Shown here in pieces: positions 6,272 to 12,790 of a stretch of DNA of 12,790 nt (the stretch's first letter is position 1; each line of letters opens with the position of its first letter). The stretch lies in assembly GCA_003487005.1 (NCBI GenBank), contig DNFG01000110.1, positions 1 to 12,790 on the forward strand, read 5' to 3'. Origin of the DNA: Bryobacterales bacterium (GTDB taxonomy: Bacteria > Acidobacteriota > Terriglobia > Bryobacterales > Bryobacteraceae). A program made the translations under genes and the position numbers. The notes under the pieces were generated by a model, which was not told the origin of the DNA, did not search any database, and saw only the letters and a program-made list of their open reading frames with translations.

Positions 6272-7422
6272 GCTCCGTAAAGTCCCTTCCAGGTCTGTTC
6301 CTTCTTCGTGTATAGGGCCTCGCGGCCCAGAATTGCAATCATCGTGGACAGAGCTGACCTCTCCGCCACGTTCTCCGTCTGCCCGGACTGCACCAGTCCG
6401 AGAAACCGTTCAATCCCGTCGTAGGTGATGTCGCGCGGCGACTCCATCAACTCTTCATCCTTGGGGCCCTTCACATGCAGCATCCGCTGGCGCGAGACCA
6501 GAATGGTTCCCTTTGTCCCCGTGAACTCCTCGCCGACTTTCGCATAGCCGCGCGGTGTCAACTGATTCGCCTCGAAGTTCACGAAGATGCCGTTCGGCCA
6601 TTCATACGTGAGGGACAGATGGTCGAGCAGATCCATCGACGTCCGCACCTTGCGCCCGCCCCAACCCACCGCGGCCAGCGGCAAGCCGCCGAGGAACCAG
6701 TGCAGCACATCAAAGTTGTGGCAATCCTGCTCCACGATGAAATCGCCGGAAAGCTCCCGGTAGCAGAACCAGTTCCGCAATTTCACCTGCTCGGCCGAAA
6801 GCCCGGGATACTCCCGCCGGGTGAACGGATCCGCGGCGATCCAGTAGGCGCGCGCCGTTGACAGGTCCCCGATCGCCCCCGCCTGCAGCCGCTTGTAACC
6901 CTCGAGGTAAACCGGGCCGTAGCGCTGCTGGTAGCCGAAGGAGAGGACCTTCCTGGGGCTCGCCTTCCGCCCCGTGGCCATGACGCTCCGGCAGCCCGCC
7001 ACGTCCACTGCCGCGGGCTTTTCGCAATACACGTGCTTGTCCGCCGCCACCGCGGCCGCCAGTTGTTCCGGATGCTGATAGGGTGGCGTGGCGATGATCA
7101 CCGCATCCAGAGACCGGTTCGCCAGCAACTGCCGGTAGTCCGAATACTCGTCCACCTTCTCCAGTTTCAAAGCCGCCTTGGCCTGCTCCACGCGGTCCGG
7201 AAAGAGATCACAAAGGGCCGTGACCCGGGCGCGCGGATCGGCGTGGGTGATTCGGGCATCGTACGTACCCCGATTGCCGGCTCCGATGAGCCCCACGGAG
7301 ATCTGGCTGTTTGCCTGGGAACCGCGCACGGCCTGCGGGCTCACGATGGTAAATGCTCCCGCCGCAGTCGAAGCCCCGGCGAACAGACGCCGCCGCGAAA
7401 GCCCGGAATTCTCACTCGACAT
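6268..7422 (-). CDS. Tat-exported Gfo/Idh/MocA-family oxidoreductase
   Basis: A 384-aa NAD(P)-dependent oxidoreductase-like protein. The N-terminus carries a twin-arginine signal (LSRRRLFAG, Arg10-Arg12, then a hydrophobic run to about 34), so it is probably exported folded with its cofactor, as glucose-fructose oxidoreductase is. The Rossmann fold starts at SVGLIGAGNRG (G47-x-G49-x-x-G52). The family motif EKP is at 134-136 (Lys135), and the C-terminal alpha/beta domain holds EQDCHNFDVLHW with the usual catalytic-region His235. The likely role is oxidation or epimerisation-type chemistry on a sugar. Gfo/Idh-like GH109 glycosidases are a more distant alternative that the motifs seen do not favour. 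AAGGAG precedes the ATG by 9 nt. It follows the flippase-like gene by 29 bp and overlaps the PIG-L gene by 4 bp. Confidence 0.93.
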   Translation of the reverse strand: MSSENSGLSRRRLFAGASTAAGAFTIVSPQAVRGSQANSQISVGLIGAGNRGTYDARITHADPRARVTALCDLFPDRVEQAKAALKLEKVDEYSDYRQLLANRSLDAVIIATPPYQHPEQLAAAVAADKHVYCEKPAAVDVAGCRSVMATGRKASPRKVLSFGYQQRYGPVYLEGYKRLQAGAIGDLSTARAYWIAADPFTRREYPGLSAEQVKLRNWFCYRELSGDFIVEQDCHNFDVLHWFLGGLPLAAVGWGGRKVRTSMDLLDHLSLTYEWPNGIFVNFEANQLTPRGYAKVGEEFTGTKGTILVSRQRMLHVKGPKDEELMESPRDITYDGIERFLGLVQSGQTENVAERSALSTMIAILGREALYTKKEQTWKGLYGA

Positions 7423-7451
7423 GAATGGCGCTCCTTTGGGAGGATTCTATC

Positions 7452-8483
7452 TCAATTGGATGGCTTGATCGCCTCATCCGCATGTCCGTGCTTGCCGTGA
7501 TGCTCCCGGGCATGGCGCAGGATTTCCCGGATGTTGCGTCCCGTGAAGGCCAGCGCGATCGAACCCGCCACGAGCAAGGGCACCGTGATCGTGAAGAAAA
7601 TCAGGCCCGCGAGGCTTTTCGCGGTCTGCGCGTCCACGCCCAGCATCCGGTGCAGCGCCAGGTAGCAGAAGAAATGAAAGACACCCACGTTGCCGGGTGG
7701 CCCCGGCACAATCGTCCCCAAGCGCAGCACCACCAGTACGGTTGCCGCCGCACCCCAGCCCAACTCCAACTCGTAGCCGCGCAACATCGCATAAATCGGC
7801 ACCAGTTGCAGCGCCAGATACACCAGGGATGCTCCCACGCTGGCCACGAACGATCGCGACCGTCCCATCGCATGCAACCCTTCGACGAGCGTCCGCAGGA
7901 TCTCCGACCACTTGTGCTTCGTCGTCACATGGATGGCGAAGCGCCGGTTGAACACCGCGAACAGCACCAGTGCGGCCAACCCTCCCACAACCGCCGTCAA
8001 GACAGTCACTCCCGCCTCTACCTCCCGCGGCAGGGGCGTCACGCGCGACACCAGCAGGAAACCCAGAATCAGCCACACGCCGTCGATCAACCGCTCGATC
8101 AGCGCCGAGGACAAAACCACCGCGACGGAGATCCGGTTCCACACTCCCTGCAGATAGCACCGGATCAGTTCACCCGACCGCAGCGGCAACACTTCATTCG
8201 CGAACAGCCCAATGTAGATCGCCTGCACTGCTCTTCCCAACGGCAGCCTTGCAATCGGCCGCAGCAGCAAGTTCCACCGCCACGCCTGCGTCACATAGAC
8301 CAGAATGTCGGATGCCACCGCCACCGCCAGCCACGCCCAGTGAATCCGCGCCAGCCTTGGCAATTCACCCTTCCAGTCGAAATCGTGATACACCCACAGC
8401 AGACACCCGAACGACAGCGCATAGACAGCAAATCGCGCCCACTGCGAAGAGTCTTTGGCCGCCGGCCCAGGGGTTGTCGCCAT
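7452..8483 (-). CDS. Flippase-like integral membrane protein (LPG synthase TM / UPF0104 family)
   Basis: A 343-aa inner-membrane protein with about eight hydrophobic segments (near residues 16-31, 47-66, 84-100, 118-146, 157-178, 215-240, 247-264, 300-322). Family landmarks are IYIGLFANEVLPLRSGELIR, ALIERLIDGVWL and the late VPGPPGNVGVFHFFCY; these match the membrane part of MprF and AglD-like proteins (lysylphosphatidylglycerol_synthetase_TM). Relatives have been linked to lipid or glycolipid translocation and surface-polymer assembly; no soluble synthase domain is fused here. The C-terminal tail is His-rich (HAREHHGKHGHADE), possibly cytosolic and metal-binding. It starts 28 bp after the glycoside hydrolase stop with only a weak AAGAGAG ribosome-binding site, and is followed by the oxidoreductase gene 29 bp later. 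It may move a lipid-linked sugar relevant to its operon partners; that is inference. Confidence 0.9.
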   Translation of the reverse strand: MATTPGPAAKDSSQWARFAVYALSFGCLLWVYHDFDWKGELPRLARIHWAWLAVAVASDILVYVTQAWRWNLLLRPIARLPLGRAVQAIYIGLFANEVLPLRSGELIRCYLQGVWNRISVAVVLSSALIERLIDGVWLILGFLLVSRVTPLPREVEAGVTVLTAVVGGLAALVLFAVFNRRFAIHVTTKHKWSEILRTLVEGLHAMGRSRSFVASVGASLVYLALQLVPIYAMLRGYELELGWGAAATVLVVLRLGTIVPGPPGNVGVFHFFCYLALHRMLGVDAQTAKSLAGLIFFTITVPLLVAGSIALAFTGRNIREILRHAREHHGKHGHADEAIKPSN

Positions 8484-8511
8484 CTCTCTTCAGTCTAGCT
8501 TCCGGAGCCGG

Positions 8512-9915
8512 TTAAAGGGCGGTGAACATGAGAGCGACATCCTCCTGGTAGGCCGGCGAGGACACCCGCCTCACTCCGCCACCATGTTCGATCTGTTCCG
8601 CGTGTTCCCTTTTCCCCGTCCGAGGATGAATCCACTCCACGCTCCACCGGCCCTTGGGCAGCCTCACTTCCAACTGCATCAGTTTCCGCCGCCGGTCGAC
8701 CACGAACTGCGGCAAGTGGCCAGACATCAAGCGCCCGTGGTGCAGGTACACTGCGTACTGCCGACCGTCCTCGCCGAGCGTCCGCGCCGAGGCTCCTTCC
8801 GGTACCCCCGCGGCCACGAAATCCTCCTTCGGTTCCATCCGCACGAAATTCATCCCCTCGAACAGTTCCCGGAGCGTCCTCAGTTGCCGCCGCAGCGCCG
8901 CCGACCCAAATCCCGGCAGAGATGCCGGCACCGCGAAGGTTCCGTCCTCGTGACCCACCGTGAATGAGTAGTCCAGGTTGTTGTAATGACCTCCGCCCGC
9001 GAACAGGAAGTCCCAACCCTGAATCCGGTAGATCGCCTCGTTGGTCCCGTCGAAGCCCGACTCGTCAAACCCGATCACGCCCCGCAACTCCGCGTTCTGC
9101 TTTACGGCCACCGGCGGGCGCGCGTAGTGGAAGTGAAAGACGTTCACGTTGGGGTCGGGATCGCGCACCACGCCTTGGTGATTGGCAATGTTTTGCGCGA
9201 CCAGGTGCCGCTTCGGCAGCGTTCGCTCCGCTTCGGCCACCGTGCGCGCGATGTGCCATTGCCAGTCCATCGCCACCCCTGCGAAATAGGGTTCGTTGCA
9301 GATCTCCCACAGCAGATTGTCATAGCGGTTCAGCTCGCTGACCAGTTTGCGGACGAGCGCGGTCTGCCGCTCCACCAGCGACGCGTGCTTCAGTGTCAGG
9401 CTCTCTGTGTACGGTACTGCCGGCGTCGCGTTCACGTTGCTCGACGGATGCAAGGGCGAAGCTTCCCACCGCTGCTGGTTGTAATAGGCGGTGAATAGTG
9501 TCACTTCCACCACGATGCCGTGCTTTGCCGCCCTGTCCATCAGGCCGTGGAGCCGTTCGAAGTACTCGGGGTTCCATTCGTTCAGATCCCACTTGCCCGG
9601 CCCCGTCTCCTTCCACGGCGTCAGGTAACTCCCCTCCGCCGGCGCCAGGGTGTTGCCGATGATCCCGAAATCGCCCGGAAACTCCTTGTACGCTCCCGTG
9701 AAGATGCGTGTCAGGTTCATCCCCTCGGCGGCCAGCGTGTCCAGATACTTGCCATAGTCGAAGTCCCGGTTCAAGAGTGCGCCATAATGCTCCGCCGAAC
9801 TCACTAGCACAACCGGTCGGCCCTGGAACTCGTAGTAGCGTAAATTCTCCGGATGGAGACGCAACGTCTGCGCCGGCGCCACGCACGCCAGAGCCAGCAA
9901 CAACCAGGTCTTCAT
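8512..9915 (-). CDS. Secreted clan GH-A-like glycoside hydrolase
   Basis: A 467-aa secreted enzyme. The signal peptide is MKTWLLLALACVAPAQ. The body (about 17-380) looks like a (beta/alpha)8 barrel of the cellulase-like GH-A type: RYYEFQGRPVVLVSSAEHYG at the start, GMNLTRIFTGAY, and then the acid/base motif LLWEICNEPY with Glu208. The strand-7 nucleophile candidate is Glu285 in VIGFDESGFDG, 77 residues later. The C-terminal part (about 385-467) is likely a beta-sandwich (YAVYLHHG, LEVRLPKGRWSVEWIHPRTG), as in several GH families with an accessory domain. The exact GH family and substrate cannot be told from the motifs. GGGAGG lies 6-7 nt before the ATG, and the lacI-type stop codon is one base upstream, so the two are almost certainly co-transcribed and co-regulated. 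Confidence 0.9.
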   Translation of the reverse strand: MKTWLLLALACVAPAQTLRLHPENLRYYEFQGRPVVLVSSAEHYGALLNRDFDYGKYLDTLAAEGMNLTRIFTGAYKEFPGDFGIIGNTLAPAEGSYLTPWKETGPGKWDLNEWNPEYFERLHGLMDRAAKHGIVVEVTLFTAYYNQQRWEASPLHPSSNVNATPAVPYTESLTLKHASLVERQTALVRKLVSELNRYDNLLWEICNEPYFAGVAMDWQWHIARTVAEAERTLPKRHLVAQNIANHQGVVRDPDPNVNVFHFHYARPPVAVKQNAELRGVIGFDESGFDGTNEAIYRIQGWDFLFAGGGHYNNLDYSFTVGHEDGTFAVPASLPGFGSAALRRQLRTLRELFEGMNFVRMEPKEDFVAAGVPEGASARTLGEDGRQYAVYLHHGRLMSGHLPQFVVDRRRKLMQLEVRLPKGRWSVEWIHPRTGKREHAEQIEHGGGVRRVSSPAYQEDVALMFTAL

Positions 9916-9916
9916 C

Positions 9917-10930
9917 TCACGCCTCCCGAGCCGCTGTGGATTCCCGCACGATCAATTCCGGCGATAACCGGGTTTGCACCGGCTCGGGCGAGCTCTCCCG
10001 TCCCTCGATCCGCGCGATGAGCAGTTCCGCCCCCAGCCGGCCCATCTCGTAGGCAGGCTGCGCGACCACCGTCAGGCGCGGCCGCAGAACATCCCCGAAC
10101 GGAACCTCGTCGAAAACGGCCAGCGCCACGTCCTCCGGGCACCTCAGCCCCAACTCCCGTAACGCCTTCAGAACCCCGAAGCCCATCATGCCGTTCGCCG
10201 CGAAAACCGCCGTCGGCGGCTTAGCCTCCAGAAGCAGTTCCTTGCTCAGGCGGTAACCCGAGTCCAGCCGGTTGTCGCCACACTTGATCAGCGCTTCGTC
10301 CGGTGTGACCCCGGCCTCCAGCAGCGCCGCCCGGAAAGCCTCCAGCCGCGCCCGCGCTGTCGGAATGCGGACGTTCGCCGTCACCAGTCCAATCCTCCGG
10401 TGTCCGCGGGCGAGCAGATGATGCATGCACATCCTCGTCCCCTGCGCACTGTCCGTCGACACGCTGTCCACCGCCATGCCCACCGGTACCCGGTCCAGGG
10501 CCACCAGCGGCAGCCCGGAGTCGATCGTCGCCTGCAAATGCGTGTACTCCTCGCCCGGGGCGACCGTGATCAGCACTCCGTCCACCTTGCGGGCCCTTAG
10601 GACCGAAAGCGCCTGTCTCTCCCTTTCAGCGTTGTCGTCCGTGTTCAACGTGATGAGCAGATAGCCGTGCGCGAGCGCCGCATCTTCCGCGCCACGCACC
10701 AATTGCGGGTAGAACGGATTCGTGATGTCACTGATGATCGTCCCCAGCGTCTTCGTTGACCGCGTCTTCAGGCTCCGCGCGATCTGGTTGGGGTGGTAGT
10801 CGAGCTCACGCATCGCCTGCTCCACCCGCTTTCGCATCTCGGGCCGCACGGTCGCCAACCCCGCCAGTACGTTCGACACCGTTCCCACGGAAACCTTTGC
10901 CCGCCTTGCCACTTCCCGGATTGTCACCAT
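9917..10930 (-). CDS. LacI-family transcriptional regulator
   Basis: A 337-aa cytosolic sugar-responsive repressor or activator. The N-terminal helix-turn-helix is complete (VTIREVARRAKVSVGTVSNVL), followed by the hinge YHPNQIARSLKT whose residues contact the operator minor groove. The effector domain starts at GTIISDITNPFYPQLVRG and includes DGVLI, LVALDRVP, GHRRIGLVT, AVFAANGMMGFGVL and AVFDEVPFGDVLRPRLTVV. It ends in the usual C-terminal ELIVRES strand and is of full family length. No Shine-Dalgarno is seen before the ATG, and a candidate extended -10 lies just upstream, so the mRNA could be nearly leaderless. As first gene of the five-gene unit it probably controls its own operon in response to a sugar released by the enzymes encoded downstream. 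Confidence 0.95.
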   Translation of the reverse strand: MVTIREVARRAKVSVGTVSNVLAGLATVRPEMRKRVEQAMRELDYHPNQIARSLKTRSTKTLGTIISDITNPFYPQLVRGAEDAALAHGYLLITLNTDDNAERERQALSVLRARKVDGVLITVAPGEEYTHLQATIDSGLPLVALDRVPVGMAVDSVSTDSAQGTRMCMHHLLARGHRRIGLVTANVRIPTARARLEAFRAALLEAGVTPDEALIKCGDNRLDSGYRLSKELLLEAKPPTAVFAANGMMGFGVLKALRELGLRCPEDVALAVFDEVPFGDVLRPRLTVVAQPAYEMGRLGAELLIARIEGRESSPEPVQTRLSPELIVRESTAAREA

Positions 10931-10932
10931 AG

Positions 10933-10960
10933 CGAATGAAATCTATCAGACATTCGTCTG
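10933..10960. promoter_or_regulatory. Candidate operator and extended -10 promoter of the lacI-type operon
   Basis: CAGAC (10947-10951) and GTCTG (10956-10960) form a 14-bp inverted repeat around ATTC, centred about 23 bp before the regulator's ATG. A second interleaved pair, CGAATG (10933-10938) and CATTCG (10951-10956), is also exact. CAGACATTCG recurs in looser form as CAGACACCATTCG at 11024-11036. On the minus strand, TGATAGATT (10948-10940) matches an extended -10 (TG-N, then 4/6 of TATAAT) with no -35. A LacI-type protein bound here would block its own promoter. The sites lack the central CG typical of many LacI operators, so this is tentative. Confidence 0.35.
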
Positions 10961-11080
10961 TCGTGGGGAGTCTCCCCGTGATCGCCCGCCCCCGCCGCTC
11001 CCCGATTCATCGAAGCTGGCGGCCAGACACCATTCGCAATCCTCTTGCTTTGCCACCCGATTCCCTCGCATCATGTCGGC

Positions 11081-11617
11081 ATGCCCCGCACGCTCATCTG
11101 CCTGCTGTTGATCACTTCGCCGCTCCCCCTCTTCGCTCAGGCCACGGGAGAACTCCTCCAGGCAGCCCGCGAAGTCATCGCCGCCTCTCGCTATTGTTTC
11201 TTCATCACCAGCGACAATACCGGCCAACCCCAGGCCCGTCTGATGCAGCAGTTTCCCCCAGGCCCCGACTTTACGATCTGGATGGGCACCAATCCACGAT
11301 CCCGGAAGGTAGCCCAAGTCCGTACCAACCCTCGGACCGCCGTAGCCTGCTCCGACCCCGACGGCCCCGGCTACGTGACCCTCACCGGCCAGGCCCGCCC
11401 CGTCGACGCCCTACCCGAACGGCGCAAACACTGGCGTCCGGATTGGGATGCTCACTTTCCCGGCGGCCCAGAAGGCCCCAACTACATCCTCATCGAGTTC
11501 TCTCCAGGCAGGATCGAGATCGTCAGCGGCCGCCACAAAATCGGAGTTGAACCCGGCTCCCCTCGCCCGCCCGCGCTCCTCCTCCGGGACGGTCAATGGC
11601 AACCGGCCGGAAACTGA
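11081..11617 (+). CDS. PNPOx-like split-barrel protein with signal peptide
   Basis: A 178-aa protein starting at ATG 11081, where a signal peptide begins (MPRTLICLLLITSPLPLFAQ). The rest resembles the pyridoxamine-5'-phosphate-oxidase-like / general stress protein 26 flavin-binding split barrel. In order it shows an N-terminal helix (ATGELLQAAREVIAAS), strand YCFFITSDNTGQPQARLMQQF, FTIWMGTNPRSRKVAQVRTNPRTAVAC with the family's typical 'T-x-x-x-RSRKV-x-x-(I/V)' run, GYVTLTGQA, WRPDWDAHFPGGPEGPNY, and a final IEFSPGRIEIVSG. Family members usually bind FMN or F420 in the cytosol; the export signal is unusual. No Shine-Dalgarno is seen. It is divergent from the lacI-type operon (150 bp between starts) and precedes the 160-aa secreted protein by 124 bp. 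Confidence 0.83.
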   Translation: MPRTLICLLLITSPLPLFAQATGELLQAAREVIAASRYCFFITSDNTGQPQARLMQQFPPGPDFTIWMGTNPRSRKVAQVRTNPRTAVACSDPDGPGYVTLTGQARPVDALPERRKHWRPDWDAHFPGGPEGPNYILIEFSPGRIEIVSGRHKIGVEPGSPRPPALLLRDGQWQPAGN

Positions 11618-11741
11618 TTTCTCTTTTCGATGGAATTTTTCGACTTGCGTGAGCCAATCCGTTTTTCTGCCTCGCGTCTCTTGTCGTGAAGGCGTTCACA
11701 ACAGTCAACGCCGTTCAGTATGACCGAGGAGGAAAACCAAT

Positions 11742-12224
11742 ATGTTTCGTTTCGTGACTCAAGCGCTGCCCGCTGTTGCGCTCTTCGTCCTGTTCAGCAC
11801 ATCCGCCGCCGCGCAGGTGCGTCCCATCGTCCACTTCACTCCAGCCCTTGCTGCTTCCGAGGATGACCGCCTTTTCATGACCGCGCTCAACGTCTGTGAA
11901 ATCCCGGTCCAGGTCAGGATGACCCTGCTCGATGGCGCCACCGGCCGGCCCGTCGGCACTCCGTGGGATGCCGTCGTTGAACCCCAGCGCACTGCCCAGA
12001 TCGACGCCCAGATCAACGCCCGCGGCGTCACCGCCCAGCGCGTTTACGCCCGCGTCGAAGTGGCTCCTGGTCCGGGGGGGCCGGGACCCATGATCAACTG
12101 CGTGGCGCTGCACGGCGCGCCCGTTATCGGCCAACTCGAAATCAAAGCGCCCGGCGGCGGCCCCGTCGCCATCGGCCTGCTCCTGCCCGCGGTTCAGAAA
12201 GTCCGCGAGGCAGCCGGACGGTAA
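11742..12224 (+). CDS. Small secreted protein with DUF1559-like C-terminal tail, function unknown
   Basis: A 160-aa protein with a strong ribosome-binding site (AGGAGG at 11727-11732) and a Sec signal peptide (hydrophobic from about 7 to 21, cleavage after STSAAA). The mature region (25-135) looks like a single beta-sandwich: alternating hydrophobic strands (VRPIVHFTP, FMTALNVCEIPVQVRMTLLD, QRVYARVEVA, MINCVALHGAP) and two cysteines (Cys52 and one in MINCVAL) that could form a disulfide. A Gly/Pro turn PGPGGPGP interrupts it. The last 18 residues, AIGLLLPAVQKVREAAGR, match the signature normally found in the N-terminal helix of DUF1559 prepilin-like proteins of Planctomycetes, here at the opposite end. 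A clear terminator follows. I do not recognise the family. Confidence 0.85.
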   Translation: MFRFVTQALPAVALFVLFSTSAAAQVRPIVHFTPALAASEDDRLFMTALNVCEIPVQVRMTLLDGATGRPVGTPWDAVVEPQRTAQIDAQINARGVTAQRVYARVEVAPGPGGPGPMINCVALHGAPVIGQLEIKAPGGGPVAIGLLLPAVQKVREAAGR

Positions 12225-12251
12225 CCACCCGCTACCTCCGGGAGCCATCCC

Positions 12252-12289
12252 CCGCCCGCCGGCGCCAACCCGCCCGGCGGGCGGTTCTT
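12252..12289 (+). terminator. Intrinsic terminator after the 160-aa secreted protein gene
   Basis: CCGCCCGCCGG (12252-12262) pairs perfectly with CCGGCGGGCGG (12274-12284) across an 11-nt loop and is followed by TTCTT and a pyrimidine-rich tail. It sits 28 bp after the stop codon and 38 bp before the sulfatase start. On the minus strand no T-run follows, so it acts for rightward transcription. The sulfatase therefore likely has its own promoter, which I could not identify. Confidence 0.75.
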
Positions 12290-12326
12290 CCTTGCCCCCG
12301 CTTCCCCTGCCCACTATCCTCTTGAC

Positions 12327-12790
12327 ATGGGCTCCATCCCCCTCACACGCCGTTCTTTCCTGGCCGCCGTCTCCGCCGCCCCCGCCCTGGCCCAGCGCCG
12401 CCGGCCCAATCTGGTCTTCGTCATGACCGACGACCATAGCCCTTGGGCGATCTCCCCTGGTGGTTGCTCCACCATGCACACTCCCCACATCGCCGCTCTC
12501 GCCCGGTCGGGTACCCGTTTCTCCAACGCCTTTGCCTGCACTCCCGTCTGTTCCCCCTCCCGGCTGACCTGGCTCACCGGTCAGATCCCCTCCCGGCACG
12601 GCGTGCAGGACTGGCTGCGCCCGGTCGACTCCTTTGGCCCCCAATCGCGGCGATTCCTTGACGGTCTCCCCACCTGGTCCGAGGCCCTCGCCCGCGCAGG
12701 CTATACCCTTGGACTTGCCGGTAAATGGCACATGGGCCACGACGACCGGCCCCACGCCGGCTTCTCCTGGTGGGCCACAATCCCCGGCGG
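12327..12790 (+). CDS. Tat-exported sulfatase, cysteine type (partial, C-terminus beyond window)
   Basis: The first 154 codons of an alkaline-phosphatase-superfamily sulfatase, open at the right edge (typical length 450-550 aa). A twin-arginine signal starts the protein (LTRRSFLAAVSAAPALAQ). Metal and active-site residues follow: VMTDDH with Asp35 and Asp36 as Ca2+ ligands, and sulfatase signature 1 as VCSPSRLTWLTG, where Cys75 is the residue converted to formylglycine by the FGE enzyme. Signature 2, GLAGKWHMG, has Lys133 and His135. The enzyme would hydrolyse sulfate esters, often on polysaccharides, in the periplasm. The start lacks a Shine-Dalgarno but fits the Tat signal exactly. TPHIAALARSGTRFSNAFACTPV is the usual stretch leading to the nucleophile. 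Substrate not predictable. Confidence 0.93.
   Translation, partial: MGSIPLTRRSFLAAVSAAPALAQRRRPNLVFVMTDDHSPWAISPGGCSTMHTPHIAALARSGTRFSNAFACTPVCSPSRLTWLTGQIPSRHGVQDWLRPVDSFGPQSRRFLDGLPTWSEALARAGYTLGLAGKWHMGHDDRPHAGFSWWATIPG

Larger units (their letters stand above)
5354..10960 (-). other. Predicted five-gene operon: lacI-type / GH / flippase-like / Gfo-Idh / PIG-L
   Basis: Five minus-strand genes follow each other with junctions of 1, 28, 29 and -4 nt, no terminator inside, and a strong intrinsic terminator at the end (5354-5378). A candidate operator and promoter lie just upstream of the first gene. Three products carry export signals (Sec, Tat, Sec) and one is an integral membrane protein, so most of the work is at or outside the inner membrane. 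The operon call rests on spacing and elements visible in the sequence; the joint pathway is inferred. Confidence 0.7.

Noticed and set aside
7425..8498. 357-codon open frame on the plus strand opposite the flippase-like gene
   Set aside because: Extremely Gln/His/Arg/Pro-rich translation typical of the reverse complement of a hydrophobic high-GC gene; the opposite strand encodes a clear membrane protein family.
10965..10977. GGGGAG-T-CTCCCC palindrome upstream of the lacI-type gene
   Set aside because: A short GC stem with no T-run on either strand; too common in this GC content to call a terminator or operator alone.
10936..11550. 204-codon plus-strand frame overlapping the PNPOx-like gene
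   Set aside because: The translation is His/Pro/Arg-rich without motifs; the overlapping frame shows a signal peptide and a PNPOx-like domain.
11691..11724. GGCGTT/AACGCC inverted repeat with TTCACA and TATGAC promoter-like boxes
   Set aside because: The boxes would place the transcript start inside the ribosome-binding site of the 160-aa protein gene, and the 6-bp repeat is weak.
12322..12327. Perfect TTGACA at the sulfatase start codon
   Set aside because: It overlaps the ATG and has no -10 placed to serve any gene; probably coincidence.
11715..12755. 346-codon open frame on the minus strand, Gly-rich
   Set aside because: It crosses two plus-strand genes with strong start and signal evidence and a terminator; low-complexity Gly/Arg/Asp translation.

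Overview
The window is high-GC, densely packed bacterial chromosome. Several traits recall Acidobacteriota, Solibacter/Bryobacter type: most products carry Sec or Tat signal peptides, the glycan-related genes are of kinds common in those genomes (Tat-exported Gfo/Idh/MocA oxidoreductase, secreted PIG-L deacetylase, Tat sulfatase, acetyl-xylan-esterase-like hydrolase), and a 217-aa secreted protein resembles an uncharacterised acidobacterial family. This placement is an inference from protein character, not from a marker gene. No rRNA, tRNA, CRISPR array, insertion sequence or phage gene is visible.

Layout. 1-68 (-): first codons of a P-loop ATP-binding protein, cut by the window edge. 103-654 (+): secreted GNAT-like protein. 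655-1308 (-): secreted protein of unknown function, its stop codon abutting that of the previous gene. 1395-1961 (+): elongation factor P, preceded by an extended -10 and a perfect 9-bp-arm inverted repeat. 2007-4016 (+): secreted two-domain alpha/beta hydrolase whose second domain has lost its nucleophile. 3992-5323 (-): selA, convergent with and overlapping the hydrolase gene by 25 bp, starting at TTG.

5405-10930 (-): five tightly spaced genes reading lacI-type regulator, secreted clan-A-like glycoside hydrolase, flippase-like membrane protein, Tat-exported Gfo/Idh/MocA oxidoreductase and secreted PIG-L deacetylase. The junctions are 1, 28, 29 and -4 nt, and a strong intrinsic terminator follows. 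This looks like one self-regulated unit for handling an extracytoplasmic sugar or glycan, probably amino-sugar-containing. It is the best candidate for an undescribed system in the window.

11081-12790 (+): a signal-peptide-bearing PNPOx-like split-barrel protein; a 160-aa secreted protein whose C-terminus resembles the LLLPAVQ-REA signature of DUF1559 prepilins; an intrinsic terminator; and the N-terminal third of a Tat-exported cysteine-type sulfatase running off the right edge. No gene-free stretch exceeds about 150 bp. The largest gaps are 10931-11080, the lacI upstream region, and 11618-11741, where no convincing element was found.
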